DNA from: DATBFX01 sp036558305
GTDB taxonomy: Bacteria > Chloroflexota > Chloroflexia > Thermomicrobiales > UBA6265
Direction of reading: 5' to 3'
DNA: 18,065 nt
Assembly: GCA_036558305.1 (NCBI GenBank)
Contig: DATBFX010000140.1
Span: forward strand, 1 to 18,065
Of the stretch, positions 7,005 to 14,041 are shown piece by piece. A program made the position numbers and the translations under genes. The first letter of the stretch is position 1. Every line of letters begins with the position of its first letter. The notes under the pieces are model-generated. The model worked only from the letters and a program-made list of their open reading frames with translations. It had not been told where the DNA came from and searched no databases.

Positions 7005-7258
7005 CGTAGAGATGGAGAAGGTGAGGGCGCCGGTCATGCCCGCGTCGCCGGGGGAATCGCCGTCGAAGGTGAAGTCGCCCAGATCGGGGTGGTGGATGAC
7101 CAGGGTCGTCGTCGCGCCGGGGTCGAGACCGACATCGATCTGGAAATGGTCGATTCGACGGAGCTCGGAACGAACCCCTGGTCCGTCAGGTGGACCGTGA
7201 CCGCGCCGGCCGTCGATACCGACGCCGGACCGGGCGCAGCCGCGGTCGGTGTGCCCAT
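7005..7258 (-). pseudogene. Broken cupredoxin-like domain
   Basis: Two minus-strand frames together resemble a secreted cupredoxin. The first (ATG at 7258) gives GAVTVHLTDQGFVPSSVE, the usual first strands. The next frame gives IDHFQIDVGLDPGATTTLVI followed by DFTFDGDSPGDAGMTGALTF, the usual last strands. Joining them needs a frameshift near 7150. The usual strand between (VPAGTPV-type, about 15 residues) is absent, and the copper-ligand positions read as G/D where an intact domain has Cys and His (C-x-x-x-G-H). I therefore call it a pseudogene; a sequencing error could explain the frameshift but not the lost ligands. Confidence 0.5.
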
Positions 7259-7366
7259 CGGACGTCTGCCGAAGGCGCCGGTCGCCCAGGGGAGCGGGGA
7301 ACGGTCGCGGCCCGGATCGGCCCCCCGATTCCCGATCGAATGCGGCAAGATCCGGCCAACCGGGTA

Positions 7367-7405
7367 CCCCCGTCCCGGCGGTGCCGGGAACCACCGGGAC
7401 GGGGG
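7367..7405 (-). terminator. GC-rich hairpin terminator after the six-helix membrane protein gene
   Basis: CCCCCGTCCCGG (7367-7378) and CCGGGACGGGGG (7394-7405) are a perfect 12-bp inverted repeat with a 15-nt loop. It begins about 10 nt after the stop codon of the minus-strand gene at 7415-8092. There is no T tract, as is common in GC-rich genomes. Confidence 0.7.
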
Positions 7406-7414
7406 CCGGACCGC

Positions 7415-8092
7415 TCACGCCCCGCGCAGCATGGTCAACATGCGTCCGCCGAGCGCCAGGCTGCCCAAGAGGATCGCCACCCCGATGGCCAGCAGGCCGA
7501 TCAGGATCAACGTCAACTCGTTGATGCCGACCAGGGCCAGGACCCCCAGCACGATCCCGGCGATACCGATCAACGCCCCAACGCCCGCCGTGGCGACCGC
7601 GGCTTGCCGAGAGTGCGCCATTTGGGACGTGCCGACCCGCGGCCCCAGCGAAGCGACCCGGGTGGTCACGCCCTCGCCGAGGAGGAGCGTCGCGCCGAGC
7701 GCGATCACGGCGCAGGCCAGCAGCGTCATCGGCACGATGTCGAGGAGCGCCAGCACACCGAGGACGATGCCGGCGATCCCGCCGAGCAATTCGACGGCGA
7801 TGCCCCCACCGAGTTCGGCATCACCCGACCCCCCCTCCTCGGCCGCAACCTCGCCGTATTGCATCGCTACCGCCAACCCTTGGGTCGCCAGCGCGACACC
7901 CGCGGTGATGGCGGCGATCGAGGCGAGTGTCTGCGGCACCAAACCGGCCAGTGCCAGGATGGCGAGGACCGCCACCGCGATTCCGGCCAGGGCGTCGAAA
8001 CTCGATTCCCCCGTCAGCAGCTTGACCGTCGTCAAATCGACACCCCGCCGTCGCGGGTACGCCATCTCGGGGTGCGACATTTCCGCAGCCAT
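7415..8092 (-). CDS. Six-helix membrane protein built from three similar hairpins, function unknown
   Basis: This 225-residue protein has a short cytosolic-looking N-terminus (about 1-32) and then three similar helical hairpins, near residues 35-73, 102-140 and 174-212. Each follows the pattern G-I-A-x-I-V-L-G-V-L-A-L, a turn, T-L-x-x-I-A-x-I-A-x-G-V-A-x-L-L. Hairpins 2 and 3 share the 12-residue string GIAGIVLGVLAL exactly, which indicates internal duplication. The loops (about 79-97 and 143-165) are hydrophilic. I do not recognise a named family or catalytic motif. A role in the envelope is inference. The start at 8092 has AAAGGAG 7 nt upstream. A 6-bp hairpin (GCCGGT/ACCGGC, 8114-8131) lies in the leader. 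A strong terminator follows, so it is probably a single-gene unit. Confidence 0.85.
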   Translation of the reverse strand: MAAEMSHPEMAYPRRRGVDLTTVKLLTGESSFDALAGIAVAVLAILALAGLVPQTLASIAAITAGVALATQGLAVAMQYGEVAAEEGGSGDAELGGGIAVELLGGIAGIVLGVLALLDIVPMTLLACAVIALGATLLLGEGVTTRVASLGPRVGTSQMAHSRQAAVATAGVGALIGIAGIVLGVLALVGINELTLILIGLLAIGVAILLGSLALGGRMLTMLRGA

Positions 8093-8734
8093 TACGGGCT
8101 CCTTTCTTATCTTGCCGGTGCCCAAACCGGCCATACCGCGTAAATGAGCAGATCCGCGATCGACCCCTTTTGCGCCCGAAGAAGCGGTCACGGTGCATGC
8201 AAGCTTTTGACGCAGATCGCGTTCCAATGCAACGCGATTTCGCGTCGACCGCCCCCCCCAACATGGGGAGGGAATGCCGATTTGTCGGCGACCGCCGTCC
8301 TGCCGGTACAACCGGAGGACCGTCGCGACGAACGGCGACCAGATCGGGGGCGGTCCGATAACCCGCGGCTGTTTGCCACGGCGACATCGCCCGTCGCGAT
8401 TGCGGTGGAGGTCGGGCACTCTCCGCCCTCGTTGCCAATCCCATCGCGCCGGCGCGAGGTATACGAATGGACCCGCCTTTCGTGGTGCGGCGGCACGCGG
8501 TCTGCATCGTGGTTCGTGATGTCCCGACCGCGCCGCTCCGGCGCAACGCGCGGTGTCCCACCGGCCGATCCGGCGGTGCAATCCCAACGGCGCGGGCTCG
8601 CTCGGTGAACGATACGAGAGCCACCAGGATGCCCGCCGCCATCACCCGACTTCGCAGGACGACCACGCCGCACCCGGACCGCCTCGACGTCGCCTCGTCG
8701 ATCGACCGCGACGAATGCGCGCCGGTGGCCGACC
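8093..8734. other. Gap without a convincing gene
   Basis: About 640 bp between divergent genes. Every open frame here is short, Arg/Pro-rich and typical of GC-rich shadow frames, with no ribosome binding site. It contains the leader of the minus-strand membrane protein (AAAGGAG near 8101) and a small inverted repeat at 8114-8131. Otherwise I see nothing that I can name. The size suggests lost genes. Confidence 0.5.
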
Positions 8735-9190
8735 GTGTTTGAGCGGAGCCGGCACGCGGCACGGTCACCTCACCACCCGCGGGCGCGGCACCTCGCGCCC
8801 GCCGGCGCCACCGCCGCGTTCGGTCTGGTTGGTCTGGCCGTTCTCGCCACCGGCTTTGCGCCACGCACCGTGCTTTGCCTCGCCTTCGCATCGCTCGCCG
8901 TCGTGTCCGCGATCGGTTGGCGCCTCGGCGTCGGGCATGGCGCCGGCACCCGGCTCTTCACCACCCTGCGCGCGCGTTGGGTCGCGCGCGGAACCGACCG
9001 CTTCGTCGACCGCGGCGATCGCGTGGGAGTGCGCCCACGGGGTGGACACGAACTCGACGCCGACGCCGCCGCGACCATCGCCGACATCGAACGCGCCCTC
9101 GGCATCGTGCCCCGCCACCGCCGTGACCGATCGCACACCGTACCCCCATCCCCGAAACCGACCGATCGCGGAAGAGACGGAAAGGGCTAG
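8735..9190 (+). CDS. Probable small two-helix membrane protein, function unknown
   Basis: This 151-residue frame opens with GTG. Codon use is strongly G/C at third positions from residue 24 onward. Two hydrophobic segments (about 24-42 and 45-62) are separated by a short turn. A basic, then Ala/Asp-rich C-terminal part follows (an amphipathic stretch near 108-123, ADAAATIADIERALGIV), and a charged Pro-rich tail ends it. The start is uncertain: no clear ribosome binding site precedes 8735, and the first 20 residues look poorly conserved in character. I recognise no family. A hairpin repeat lies just after the stop. Confidence 0.5.
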   Translation: MFERSRHAARSPHHPRARHLAPAGATAAFGLVGLAVLATGFAPRTVLCLAFASLAVVSAIGWRLGVGHGAGTRLFTTLRARWVARGTDRFVDRGDRVGVRPRGGHELDADAAATIADIERALGIVPRHRRDRSHTVPPSPKPTDRGRDGKG

Positions 9191-9209
9191 CTTTCGGCGA
9201 AGGATTTGC

Positions 9210-9283
9210 CGAGGGATCTCCCGGAGCGGGAGCGGAGGCGTCTCCTCGTTGATGCGGTGCCCCTGGCGGAGAGAGATCCCTCG
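9210..9283. repeat. 11-bp terminal inverted repeat element / hairpin
   Basis: CGAGGGATCTC (9210-9220) is perfectly complementary to GAGATCCCTCG (9273-9283), with inner GC-rich pairing possible, such as GGAG/CTCC near 9234-9245. It lies between the stops of the convergent genes ending at 9190 and 9360, so it could serve as a bidirectional terminator. The flanking TCGACTTCGC resembles the dispersed CCTTCGACTTCGCTCAGGATGA-type intergenic repeats seen in many bacteria. Confidence 0.55.
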
Positions 9284-9359
9284 ACTTCGCGCGGAATGAG
9301 GGAGGTTGTCGGTCGCGCCGGGTGATCCGGTAGCGGGAGACCGCAGGGGCGGGGCCTCC

Positions 9360-9653
9360 CTACGGCGCCGCGACCCGGTGGACCGACGCCGGGTCGACCG
9401 GCGGGGTGTCCCAGCCGAGTGCGCCGAATTGCGATTCCGTGGCGTCCGTGTCGAGGCGGCGACCGCCGGTGGCGACGCCCCGTTCCGCCGGCACGTAGTA
9501 CCGGCGCTTGCCGAAGCCGAGGAAGCCCCCGTGCTCGACCACGTAGTACTGAGCGAGATCGTCCGCAGTGAGCAGGCCGGCGACGGTGCCGATCCGTTCG
9601 CCGTCGGCTCCGTAGAGTTCGATACCCAGGTAACGGTCGGTCAACTCGGCCAT
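9360..9653 (-). CDS. PRC-barrel domain protein
   Basis: This 97-residue protein starts MAELTDRYLGIELYGADGER and continues IGTVAGLL. That is the typical opening of a PRC-barrel: a conserved G, then a D-G-E-R-I-G-T-V beta turn, then hydrophobic strands YYVVEHGGFLGFGKRRYYVP to about residue 65. The tail (66-97) is hydrophilic and Pro-rich. PRC-barrel domains occur in photosynthetic reaction centre subunit H, RimM and many small stress-linked proteins; here it is stand-alone and its partner is unknown. AAAGGAG lies 7 nt before the ATG. It follows the DedA-family gene on the same strand by 93 bp and may share its transcript. Confidence 0.88.
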   Translation of the reverse strand: MAELTDRYLGIELYGADGERIGTVAGLLTADDLAQYYVVEHGGFLGFGKRRYYVPAERGVATGGRRLDTDATESQFGALGWDTPPVDPASVHRVAAP

Positions 9654-9666
9654 GGCCGGTCTCCTT

Positions 9667-9801
9667 TCAGGTGGGGTCGTCGAAGAACCCGCGAATCACG
9701 AACCCGGCGATCGTGATGCCGATCCGTGCAGGAGCAGCGAACCGGGTCAGGGATACGGTCGCAGGGGACGACCGGAGGCGCCCGGCGGCCAGGCTCCCCA
9801 C
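9667..9801 (-). CDS. Possible 44-residue small ORF overlapping the DedA gene end
   Basis: In another minus-strand frame, a GTG at 9801 opens a 44-residue reading frame that ends at a TGA (9669-9667) just before the PRC-barrel ribosome binding site. Its C-terminal half (TRFAAPARIGITIAGFVIRG, then FFDDPT) looks protein-like, and its frame upstream to about 9900 is also Ala/Gly-rich and open. The DedA frame over the same DNA is an unusual Pro/Arg-rich tail. It may be a separate small membrane-associated protein, or the true DedA C-terminus reached after a frameshift. No ribosome binding site is evident. Confidence 0.3.
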   Translation of the reverse strand: MGSLAAGRLRSSPATVSLTRFAAPARIGITIAGFVIRGFFDDPT

Positions 9802-10487
9802 GCCGGCACCGGTCGTGGTTGCAACACCGGCGACACCGGCGGCCGGCTCGCGAGCCGGCTCCGCGGCGCGAGCTCGCCGGACGCGCGCGCCGGCGACGGC
9901 GTGCGGCGGCGCAATCGCCCGAGCACGATCGCCGTCATCACGAGCCCCGGCACGACGGCAGCGATCGAGACGGCGCCAGCGGGGTAGCCGGCGGCGACAC
10001 CGGCGAGGTGTTCCCGGAGGAAGAAGCCGAGGGCAAGCGGCGCGCCGGCCCAGATCAATCCGGCCGGTGCCGAACCGGCGAGGAAATCGCGCAGGCGCGC
10101 CCGCACCAGCCCCGGTCCGACCGTCCCGTAGATGCGCACGAGCGGGAGCGCCCGCATCAAAAAGATGGCGCGCCGCTCGCGTAACCGATCGTGCGACCGG
10201 GCGTGGTCGCGGCCGCCTGCCCGGGCGAAACGCGCGGCAAGCCCGGTGGTCCCGCGTCGCACGAGGAGGAACAGCACCAGCGAGCCGGCGAGATCGGCGG
10301 CCGCGACCAGCAGCACGCCGACGACGAGACCGGCTATCGACCGGACGGCGTAACCGCCGACAAGCAAGAGCACCAACTCGGCCGGCACCCCCGTCGGCAC
10401 GCCCACCTGGCCGAGCAGGATGAGGACGACGGCGACGAGTAGCCCGTAGTGGAGGATCAACGGAAGGAGTCGATCATCGGCAACCAT
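9747..10487 (-). CDS. DedA-family (SNARE-associated/VTT domain) membrane protein
   Basis: The 246-residue protein has the DedA layout. There is an N-terminal helix (about 8-28), the re-entrant motif PTGVPAELVLLLVGGYA (31-47), a second helix (about 51-77), and a cytosolic basic segment. Then comes the family's F-x-x-R-x-x-P-x-x-R motif (FLMRALPLVRIYGTVGPG, 109-126), followed by two more hydrophobic segments (about 137-157 and 168-190). DedA proteins act in the inner membrane and some are undecaprenyl-phosphate or phospholipid translocases; the substrate here is not inferable. From about residue 195 the tail is Pro/Arg-rich and low complexity, and another frame over that DNA looks more protein-like, so the C-terminus may be frameshifted. 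AAGGGAG lies about 5 nt before the ATG. It is divergent from the ClC operon. Confidence 0.88.
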   Translation of the reverse strand: MVADDRLLPLILHYGLLVAVVLILLGQVGVPTGVPAELVLLLVGGYAVRSIAGLVVGVLLVAAADLAGSLVLFLLVRRGTTGLAARFARAGGRDHARSHDRLRERRAIFLMRALPLVRIYGTVGPGLVRARLRDFLAGSAPAGLIWAGAPLALGFFLREHLAGVAAGYPAGAVSIAAVVPGLVMTAIVLGRLRRRTPSPARASGELAPRSRLASRPPVSPVLQPRPVPAWGAWPPGASGRPLRPYP

Positions 10488-10780
10488 GGATCTCCCTTCG
10501 GCGGCACGCGACTCGTCAAAATCATCTGCGCTAAGCGACGCGCATGGATCATCACATTGAATGGAAGCGCACGTGTTGTGCCACGTATTTGTGCTTCTGG
10601 TGATTTACTTGGTTCCATTCGGATACGCTTCCGGACCCGACGGTACCCCTGCGGGAACGGGATCTTCGGCCCGTGCGAGTGGCATCCAGAACGGGTGCGC
10701 TTCATATCGCTATACGATATAATGGGCGGGGTCGGTTCTCTGTCCGATCGTCATGGGAAGAACGCAAGGAGTCGAAACAG
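10488..10780. promoter_or_regulatory. Divergent promoter region, AT-richer than surroundings
   Basis: This 293 bp gap separates the DedA-family gene (minus) from the ClC unit (plus). It is clearly less GC-rich than the coding DNA. It contains an 8-bp inverted repeat, GAATGGAA (10559-10566) and TTCCATTC (10613-10620), around a 46-nt loop holding two CACGT copies, plus the ClC promoter/operator listed separately. Short frames here lack ribosome binding sites. Confidence 0.55.
10704..10723 (+). promoter_or_regulatory. Promoter/operator: ATATC-N7-GATAT dyad overlapping TATAAT
   Basis: ATATC (10704-10708), seven bases, GATAT (10716-10720), with TATAAT at 10718-10723. Over 24 positions it matches the site before the HTH gene at 6783-6802 at 18 positions, in the same orientation to the downstream gene and at a similar distance (about 57 bp from -10 to start). 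No convincing -35 box is visible. Confidence 0.62.
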
Positions 10781-12670
10781 ATGATGGAGGACCGGGTGCG
10801 CCCGGACCGCATCGCGGACGCGTCCGCGGACCGCCCGCTCGGGGATTTCACCACGACCTGGCACGTGGTGGCGCTGTCGGGTTTGGCGGTGGTGCTCGGG
10901 GGCGTCAGCGCGGTATTGGCGCTGGCGCTGCTGCGACTGATCGGGTTGTGTACGAATCTCTTTTTCTATGGGCGATGGGATACGACGCTCGTCTCGCCGG
11001 CGGACAACAACCTGGGCATCTTCGTCGTCTTCGTGCCGATCGCGGGGGCGTTGGTGATCGGGTTGATGGCGCGGTTCGGGTCGGAGCGGATCCGCGGGCA
11101 CGGGATTCCGGAGGCGATCGAGGCGATCCTGATCGGCGGCAGCCGGGTCCAACCGCGGGTGGCGGTGCTGAAACCGCTGTCGTCGGCGATCTCGATCGGC
11201 TCGGGCGGTCCGTTCGGGGCCGAGGGGCCGATCATCATGACGGGCGGTGCCTTCGGTTCGTTGCTCGCCCAGTTTTTCAATCTGACGAGTGCCGAGCGCA
11301 AGACGTTGCTCGTCGCCGGGGCGGCGGCGGGGATGTCGGCGACCTTTGCCTCACCGGTGGCGGCGGTGCTGCTGGCGGTGGAGTTACTGCTGTTCGAATG
11401 GAAACCGCGGAGTCTGGTGCCGGTGGCGCTGGCGAGCGCGACGGCGGCGATCCTGCGGCGGTATCTGCTCGGACTCGGTCCGCTCTTTCCGACACCGCCG
11501 CATCCGGCGTTCATCGGGCCGCTGGGGTTGGCCACCTGCGTGGCGGCCGGCATCCTGGCGGGTGGACTCTCGGCGCTGCTGACGATGATGGTCTACGCGG
11601 CGGAGGACGCTTTTCAGCGGTTGCCGATCCATTGGATGTGGTGGCCGGCGATCGGGGGATTGGTCGTCGGCATCGGCGGTTTCATTTTTCCGGAGGCGCT
11701 CGGGGTCGGCTACGACGTGATCGAGCGGATGGTTCGGGGCGATACGACGACGGGACTGATCCTGGGTGTGCTGCTGGTCAAATCGACGATCTGGGCGGTC
11801 TCGCTGGGGTCGGGGACGTCGGGTGGTGTGCTGGCGCCGCTGTTGATGATGGGCGGGGCGCTCGGCGGGTTGGAAGCGTACGTGTTTCCCGACCACGGGC
11901 CGGGGTTCTGGCCGATCATCGGGATGGCGGCGATCCTGGGCGGGACGATGCGGGCGCCGCTGACGGGGGTCGTCTTCACGCTGGAGTTGACGCACGACGT
12001 CAACCTCCTCTTACCGCTGCTCTGCGCGACGGCGGTCGCCCACGGCTTCACGGTGCTGACGATGCGGCGCTCGATTCTGACGGAGAAGATCAGCCGCCGC
12101 GGGTTCCACCTGAGCCGGGAGTACGCGGTCGATCCGTTGGAGGTGCTGTTCGCGCGGGAGGTGATGCGGACGGAGGTCGTGGCGCTGCCGGCCGATCTGC
12201 CGCTCGGCGAGTTGACGGCGCCGTTGCGATTGCACGGCGATCGACCCGGGTTGCGACAGGGGCTTTATCCGGTCGTCGACGGGGACGGGCAACTGGTCGG
12301 GGTCGTGACCCGCAACGATCTGCACTCGCTGTCTACCGTGGTCGGGAGCAATGGGCACGGCGGGGTGCTCGCCGACATCGTCAAGCCCAACCCAATCGTG
12401 GCCTATCCGGACGAACCGTTGCGGGTGCTGGTCGAGCGGATGGCCGAGACGGAACTGACGCGCTTCCCGGTGGTGGCGAGGGACGATCCGCGCCGCTTGG
12501 TCGGTCTGATTTCGCTGACCGATCTCCTGCGGGCGCGGCAGCGGACGCTGGCGGAGGAGCGGACGCGCGAGCGCGTGCTGAAGCTGCGCTTCCCGGCGAA
12601 GCGGCGCGACCGGGCAGCACCGCCACTGCAGGTCGACGAGTTGATCGCGGTCAGCGGTGACCGGGATTAG
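10781..12670 (+). CDS. ClC-family chloride channel/transporter with C-terminal CBS pair
   Basis: This 629-residue protein has the ClC core (about 25-440) and two CBS domains (about 455-590). Selectivity-filter motifs are present: GSGGP (140-144), the gating-glutamate motif GAEGP with Glu148 (146-150; GREGP in E. coli ClC), and GSGTSGGVLAP (343-353). Arg-Ala-Pro at 391-393 follows the usual G-G-T-M-R-A-P-L-T helix. The CBS pair (VMRTEVVALPADLPLGELTA; IVKPNPIVAYPDEPLRVLVE) suggests nucleotide-linked control. The protein moves chloride or a similar anion across the inner membrane, as a channel or H+ exchanger. The start is chosen for AAGGAG 9 nt upstream. It leads a unit with a 70-residue unknown protein (20 bp gap) and an HTH regulator. 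Confidence 0.95.
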   Translation: MMEDRVRPDRIADASADRPLGDFTTTWHVVALSGLAVVLGGVSAVLALALLRLIGLCTNLFFYGRWDTTLVSPADNNLGIFVVFVPIAGALVIGLMARFGSERIRGHGIPEAIEAILIGGSRVQPRVAVLKPLSSAISIGSGGPFGAEGPIIMTGGAFGSLLAQFFNLTSAERKTLLVAGAAAGMSATFASPVAAVLLAVELLLFEWKPRSLVPVALASATAAILRRYLLGLGPLFPTPPHPAFIGPLGLATCVAAGILAGGLSALLTMMVYAAEDAFQRLPIHWMWWPAIGGLVVGIGGFIFPEALGVGYDVIERMVRGDTTTGLILGVLLVKSTIWAVSLGSGTSGGVLAPLLMMGGALGGLEAYVFPDHGPGFWPIIGMAAILGGTMRAPLTGVVFTLELTHDVNLLLPLLCATAVAHGFTVLTMRRSILTEKISRRGFHLSREYAVDPLEVLFAREVMRTEVVALPADLPLGELTAPLRLHGDRPGLRQGLYPVVDGDGQLVGVVTRNDLHSLSTVVGSNGHGGVLADIVKPNPIVAYPDEPLRVLVERMAETELTRFPVVARDDPRRLVGLISLTDLLRARQRTLAEERTRERVLKLRFPAKRRDRAAPPLQVDELIAVSGDRD

Positions 12671-12690
12671 CCAGAAAGGACGGGAGTGCG

Positions 12691-12903
12691 ATGGCCGAAG
12701 CGCGGTTTCGGATCGAACACTGGCACCTGGATGAGGTGTCGGTGCTGGCGGTCTCCGGTGACGGGTCGGTCGGCAGATACCTCGAATTGCTGCGGGCGGC
12801 CCATGCGTCCGGTGTCGTCGTCGTGGTCGCCGAAGCGAACGGGGAGATCGTCGGCTGGTATCCCCTGTGGCCGGTGAACGGCGAACTCCGGGCGGCGAGC
12901 TAG
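12691..12903 (+). CDS. Small soluble protein of unknown function in the ClC unit
   Basis: This 70-residue frame starts 20 bp after the ClC stop, with GGGAG about 5 nt before the ATG. It begins MAEARFRIEHWHLDEVSVLA and is predicted as alternating strands and one helix (VGRYLELLRAAHAS), then a strand VVVVVAEANGEIVGWYPLW. There is no membrane segment or signal. The near-symmetric strand-helix-strand layout may be a small alpha/beta domain, but I recognise no family. Its position between the channel and the HTH gene suggests it is co-expressed with them. Confidence 0.7.
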   Translation: MAEARFRIEHWHLDEVSVLAVSGDGSVGRYLELLRAAHASGVVVVVAEANGEIVGWYPLWPVNGELRAAS

Positions 12904-12946
12904 GACGAGGGAGACGAGGCGGTCGAGACGGAAAGGGTGAATGGGC

Positions 12947-13219
12947 ATGATGCGAGACCGATTGGAACGACTGGCGGCGTTGATTCTTCAGGACCGCTAC
13001 ACGATCGAGGAGGTGGCGGATCTGCTCGGGCTGTCGACGGTCCTAATTGGGCGGGCGGCGCGCAGTGGCGCGCTCCCGTCGACGGTCGGGGACCGCGGCG
13101 TGCTGACCGTTCGGCATGAAGATATGGTTGGGTGGTTGCGACGGCGGCCCTACGCGTCGGAGCCGGTGATCGGTCGGATGGGGACGTATTACGCGGATTC
13201 GAAGCGGTCGATGAGCTGA
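12947..13219 (+). CDS. Excisionase-type helix-turn-helix DNA-binding protein (paralogue 2)
   Basis: This protein of about 90 residues has an excisionase/MerR-like HTH: YTIEEVADLLGLSTVLIGRA, then AARSGALPSTV, then a wing and VRHEDMVGWLRRR. It aligns without gaps over the domain with the HTH protein at 6508-6729. A C-terminal extension of about 20 residues (ASEPVIGRMGTYYADSKRS) is not in the paralogue. Three ATGs compete (12941, 12947, 12950); 12947 is preferred because AAAGGG lies 9 nt upstream. It is the third gene of the ClC unit and overlaps the convergent MarR gene by 31 bp at the 3' ends. The shared upstream dyad suggests it regulates its own unit, its paralogue, or both. Confidence 0.85.
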   Translation: MMRDRLERLAALILQDRYTIEEVADLLGLSTVLIGRAARSGALPSTVGDRGVLTVRHEDMVGWLRRRPYASEPVIGRMGTYYADSKRSMS

Positions 13220-13620
13220 CGCAGGGCAACGGCGAGCTCGCGGTATTCCTGGCGGTGGACGGCGGTGAGGGAGCGCAAGACGTTCTCGCCGGTCGGCGTG
13301 ATCAGGACGTGGACGCGGCGGCTGTCGACGGTCGAGGGGGCGCGTTGGACGTAGCCGGCCTCGGTCATGCGATCGATCAGGCCGACGGCGGAGTGGTGTT
13401 TGATCTGGAGGGAGTCGGCGATTTCGCCGACGGTGGGCGGTTCCGGTCCGGCGTGACCGCGGACGGCAATGAGCAACTGGTGCTGTTGCGGGGTGAGACC
13501 GGCGGTGCGGGCGGCGTCTTCGCTGAAATGGAGGAAACGGCGGAGACCGGCGCGGAATGCGGCCAGGGCGCGATAGTCGTCGTCACTCAGCGCCTGGTCA
13601 CGGATGCGTTCTCTCGTCAC
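13189..13620 (-). CDS. MarR-family transcriptional regulator
   Basis: This 143-residue protein has a MarR winged helix: an N-terminal dimerisation helix (about 13-35), then LTPQQHQLLIAVRGH (42-56). The HTH follows (TVGEIADSLQIKHHSAVGLI, 63-82, then DRMTEAGYV). The wing carries the typical D-x-R motif (STVDSRRVHVLIT, 96-108), with C-terminal dimerisation helices after it. MarR proteins are small-molecule-responsive repressors. The GTG at 13620 is chosen because GGAGGAG lies 7 nt upstream; the frame extends to a GTG at 13656 without a ribosome binding site. It is divergent from the ABC exporter pair, 421 bp away, which makes that pair its most likely target. Its 3' end overlaps the HTH gene of the ClC unit. 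Confidence 0.93.
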   Translation of the reverse strand: MTRERIRDQALSDDDYRALAAFRAGLRRFLHFSEDAARTAGLTPQQHQLLIAVRGHAGPEPPTVGEIADSLQIKHHSAVGLIDRMTEAGYVQRAPSTVDSRRVHVLITPTGENVLRSLTAVHRQEYRELAVALRQLIDRFESA

Positions 13621-14041
13621 GCGGTAGCTCCTCCGACTCCGTATCAACTCTAGCACCGTTGCGTCGAATCGTGGACAATAGGGTCTCCCGCAGACATTTG
13701 GTCGTTTCGAACGATGCGCCTCGGCGCCGCATCCGGCACGATCGTGGATCGGTGGGTCGGTCTCCGCTCAAGGGCGGAGGGGGTAATCCGCCGGACGACG
13801 GAGGCGGCGGGCGGCACGAGGCGGTACAACAGGACGCGCAAAGGGCGGCGCGGTTGAGGGGGACGGGAGACGGTCGTAACAGTTCTGTGACATCCTCGGG
13901 AAACCGCGATGACATCCTCACCGTATCCTGTCGTCGGTACCCCGGAAACGGGTGGTGACCGGTCGGTGGGACCGGAAGGGGACGAGACGTGAGGCACCGA
14001 TCGGGCGCATTCGACGGTTCTGGAGATGGAGGGTTCGATTG
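13621..14041. promoter_or_regulatory. Divergent regulatory region between MarR gene and ABC exporter
   Basis: This 421 bp gap has no supported gene. It contains a 13-bp imperfect dyad, TCGTTTCGAACGA (13702-13714), and a perfect palindrome, CACGATCGTG (13737-13746), on the MarR side. On the exporter side are two exact TGACATCCTC copies. Both palindromes have a size that a MarR dimer could bind, but neither resembles a known consensus that I can name. Confidence 0.55.
13888..13919 (+). promoter_or_regulatory. Direct-repeat site, TGACATCCTC twice at 22-bp spacing
   Basis: TGACATCCTC occurs at 13888-13897 and again at 13910-13919, exactly 22 bp apart start to start (two helical turns), about 120 bp before the ABC ATPase start. 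Same-face direct repeats suit a response regulator or other activator binding in tandem. Confidence 0.5.

Noticed and set aside
8144..8673. Several 60-160 codon frames on both strands
   Set aside because: All are Arg/Pro-rich, overlap one another and lack start signals, so no gene is claimed.
10449..10784. 111-codon plus-strand frame and an 82-codon minus-strand frame in the DedA-ClC gap
   Set aside because: Both cover the AT-richer promoter region, lack ribosome binding sites and do not show the genome's third-position G/C bias.
10753..12660. 635-codon plus-strand frame over the ClC gene
   Set aside because: It is a frame-shadow of the ClC gene, which carries all the family motifs in its own frame.
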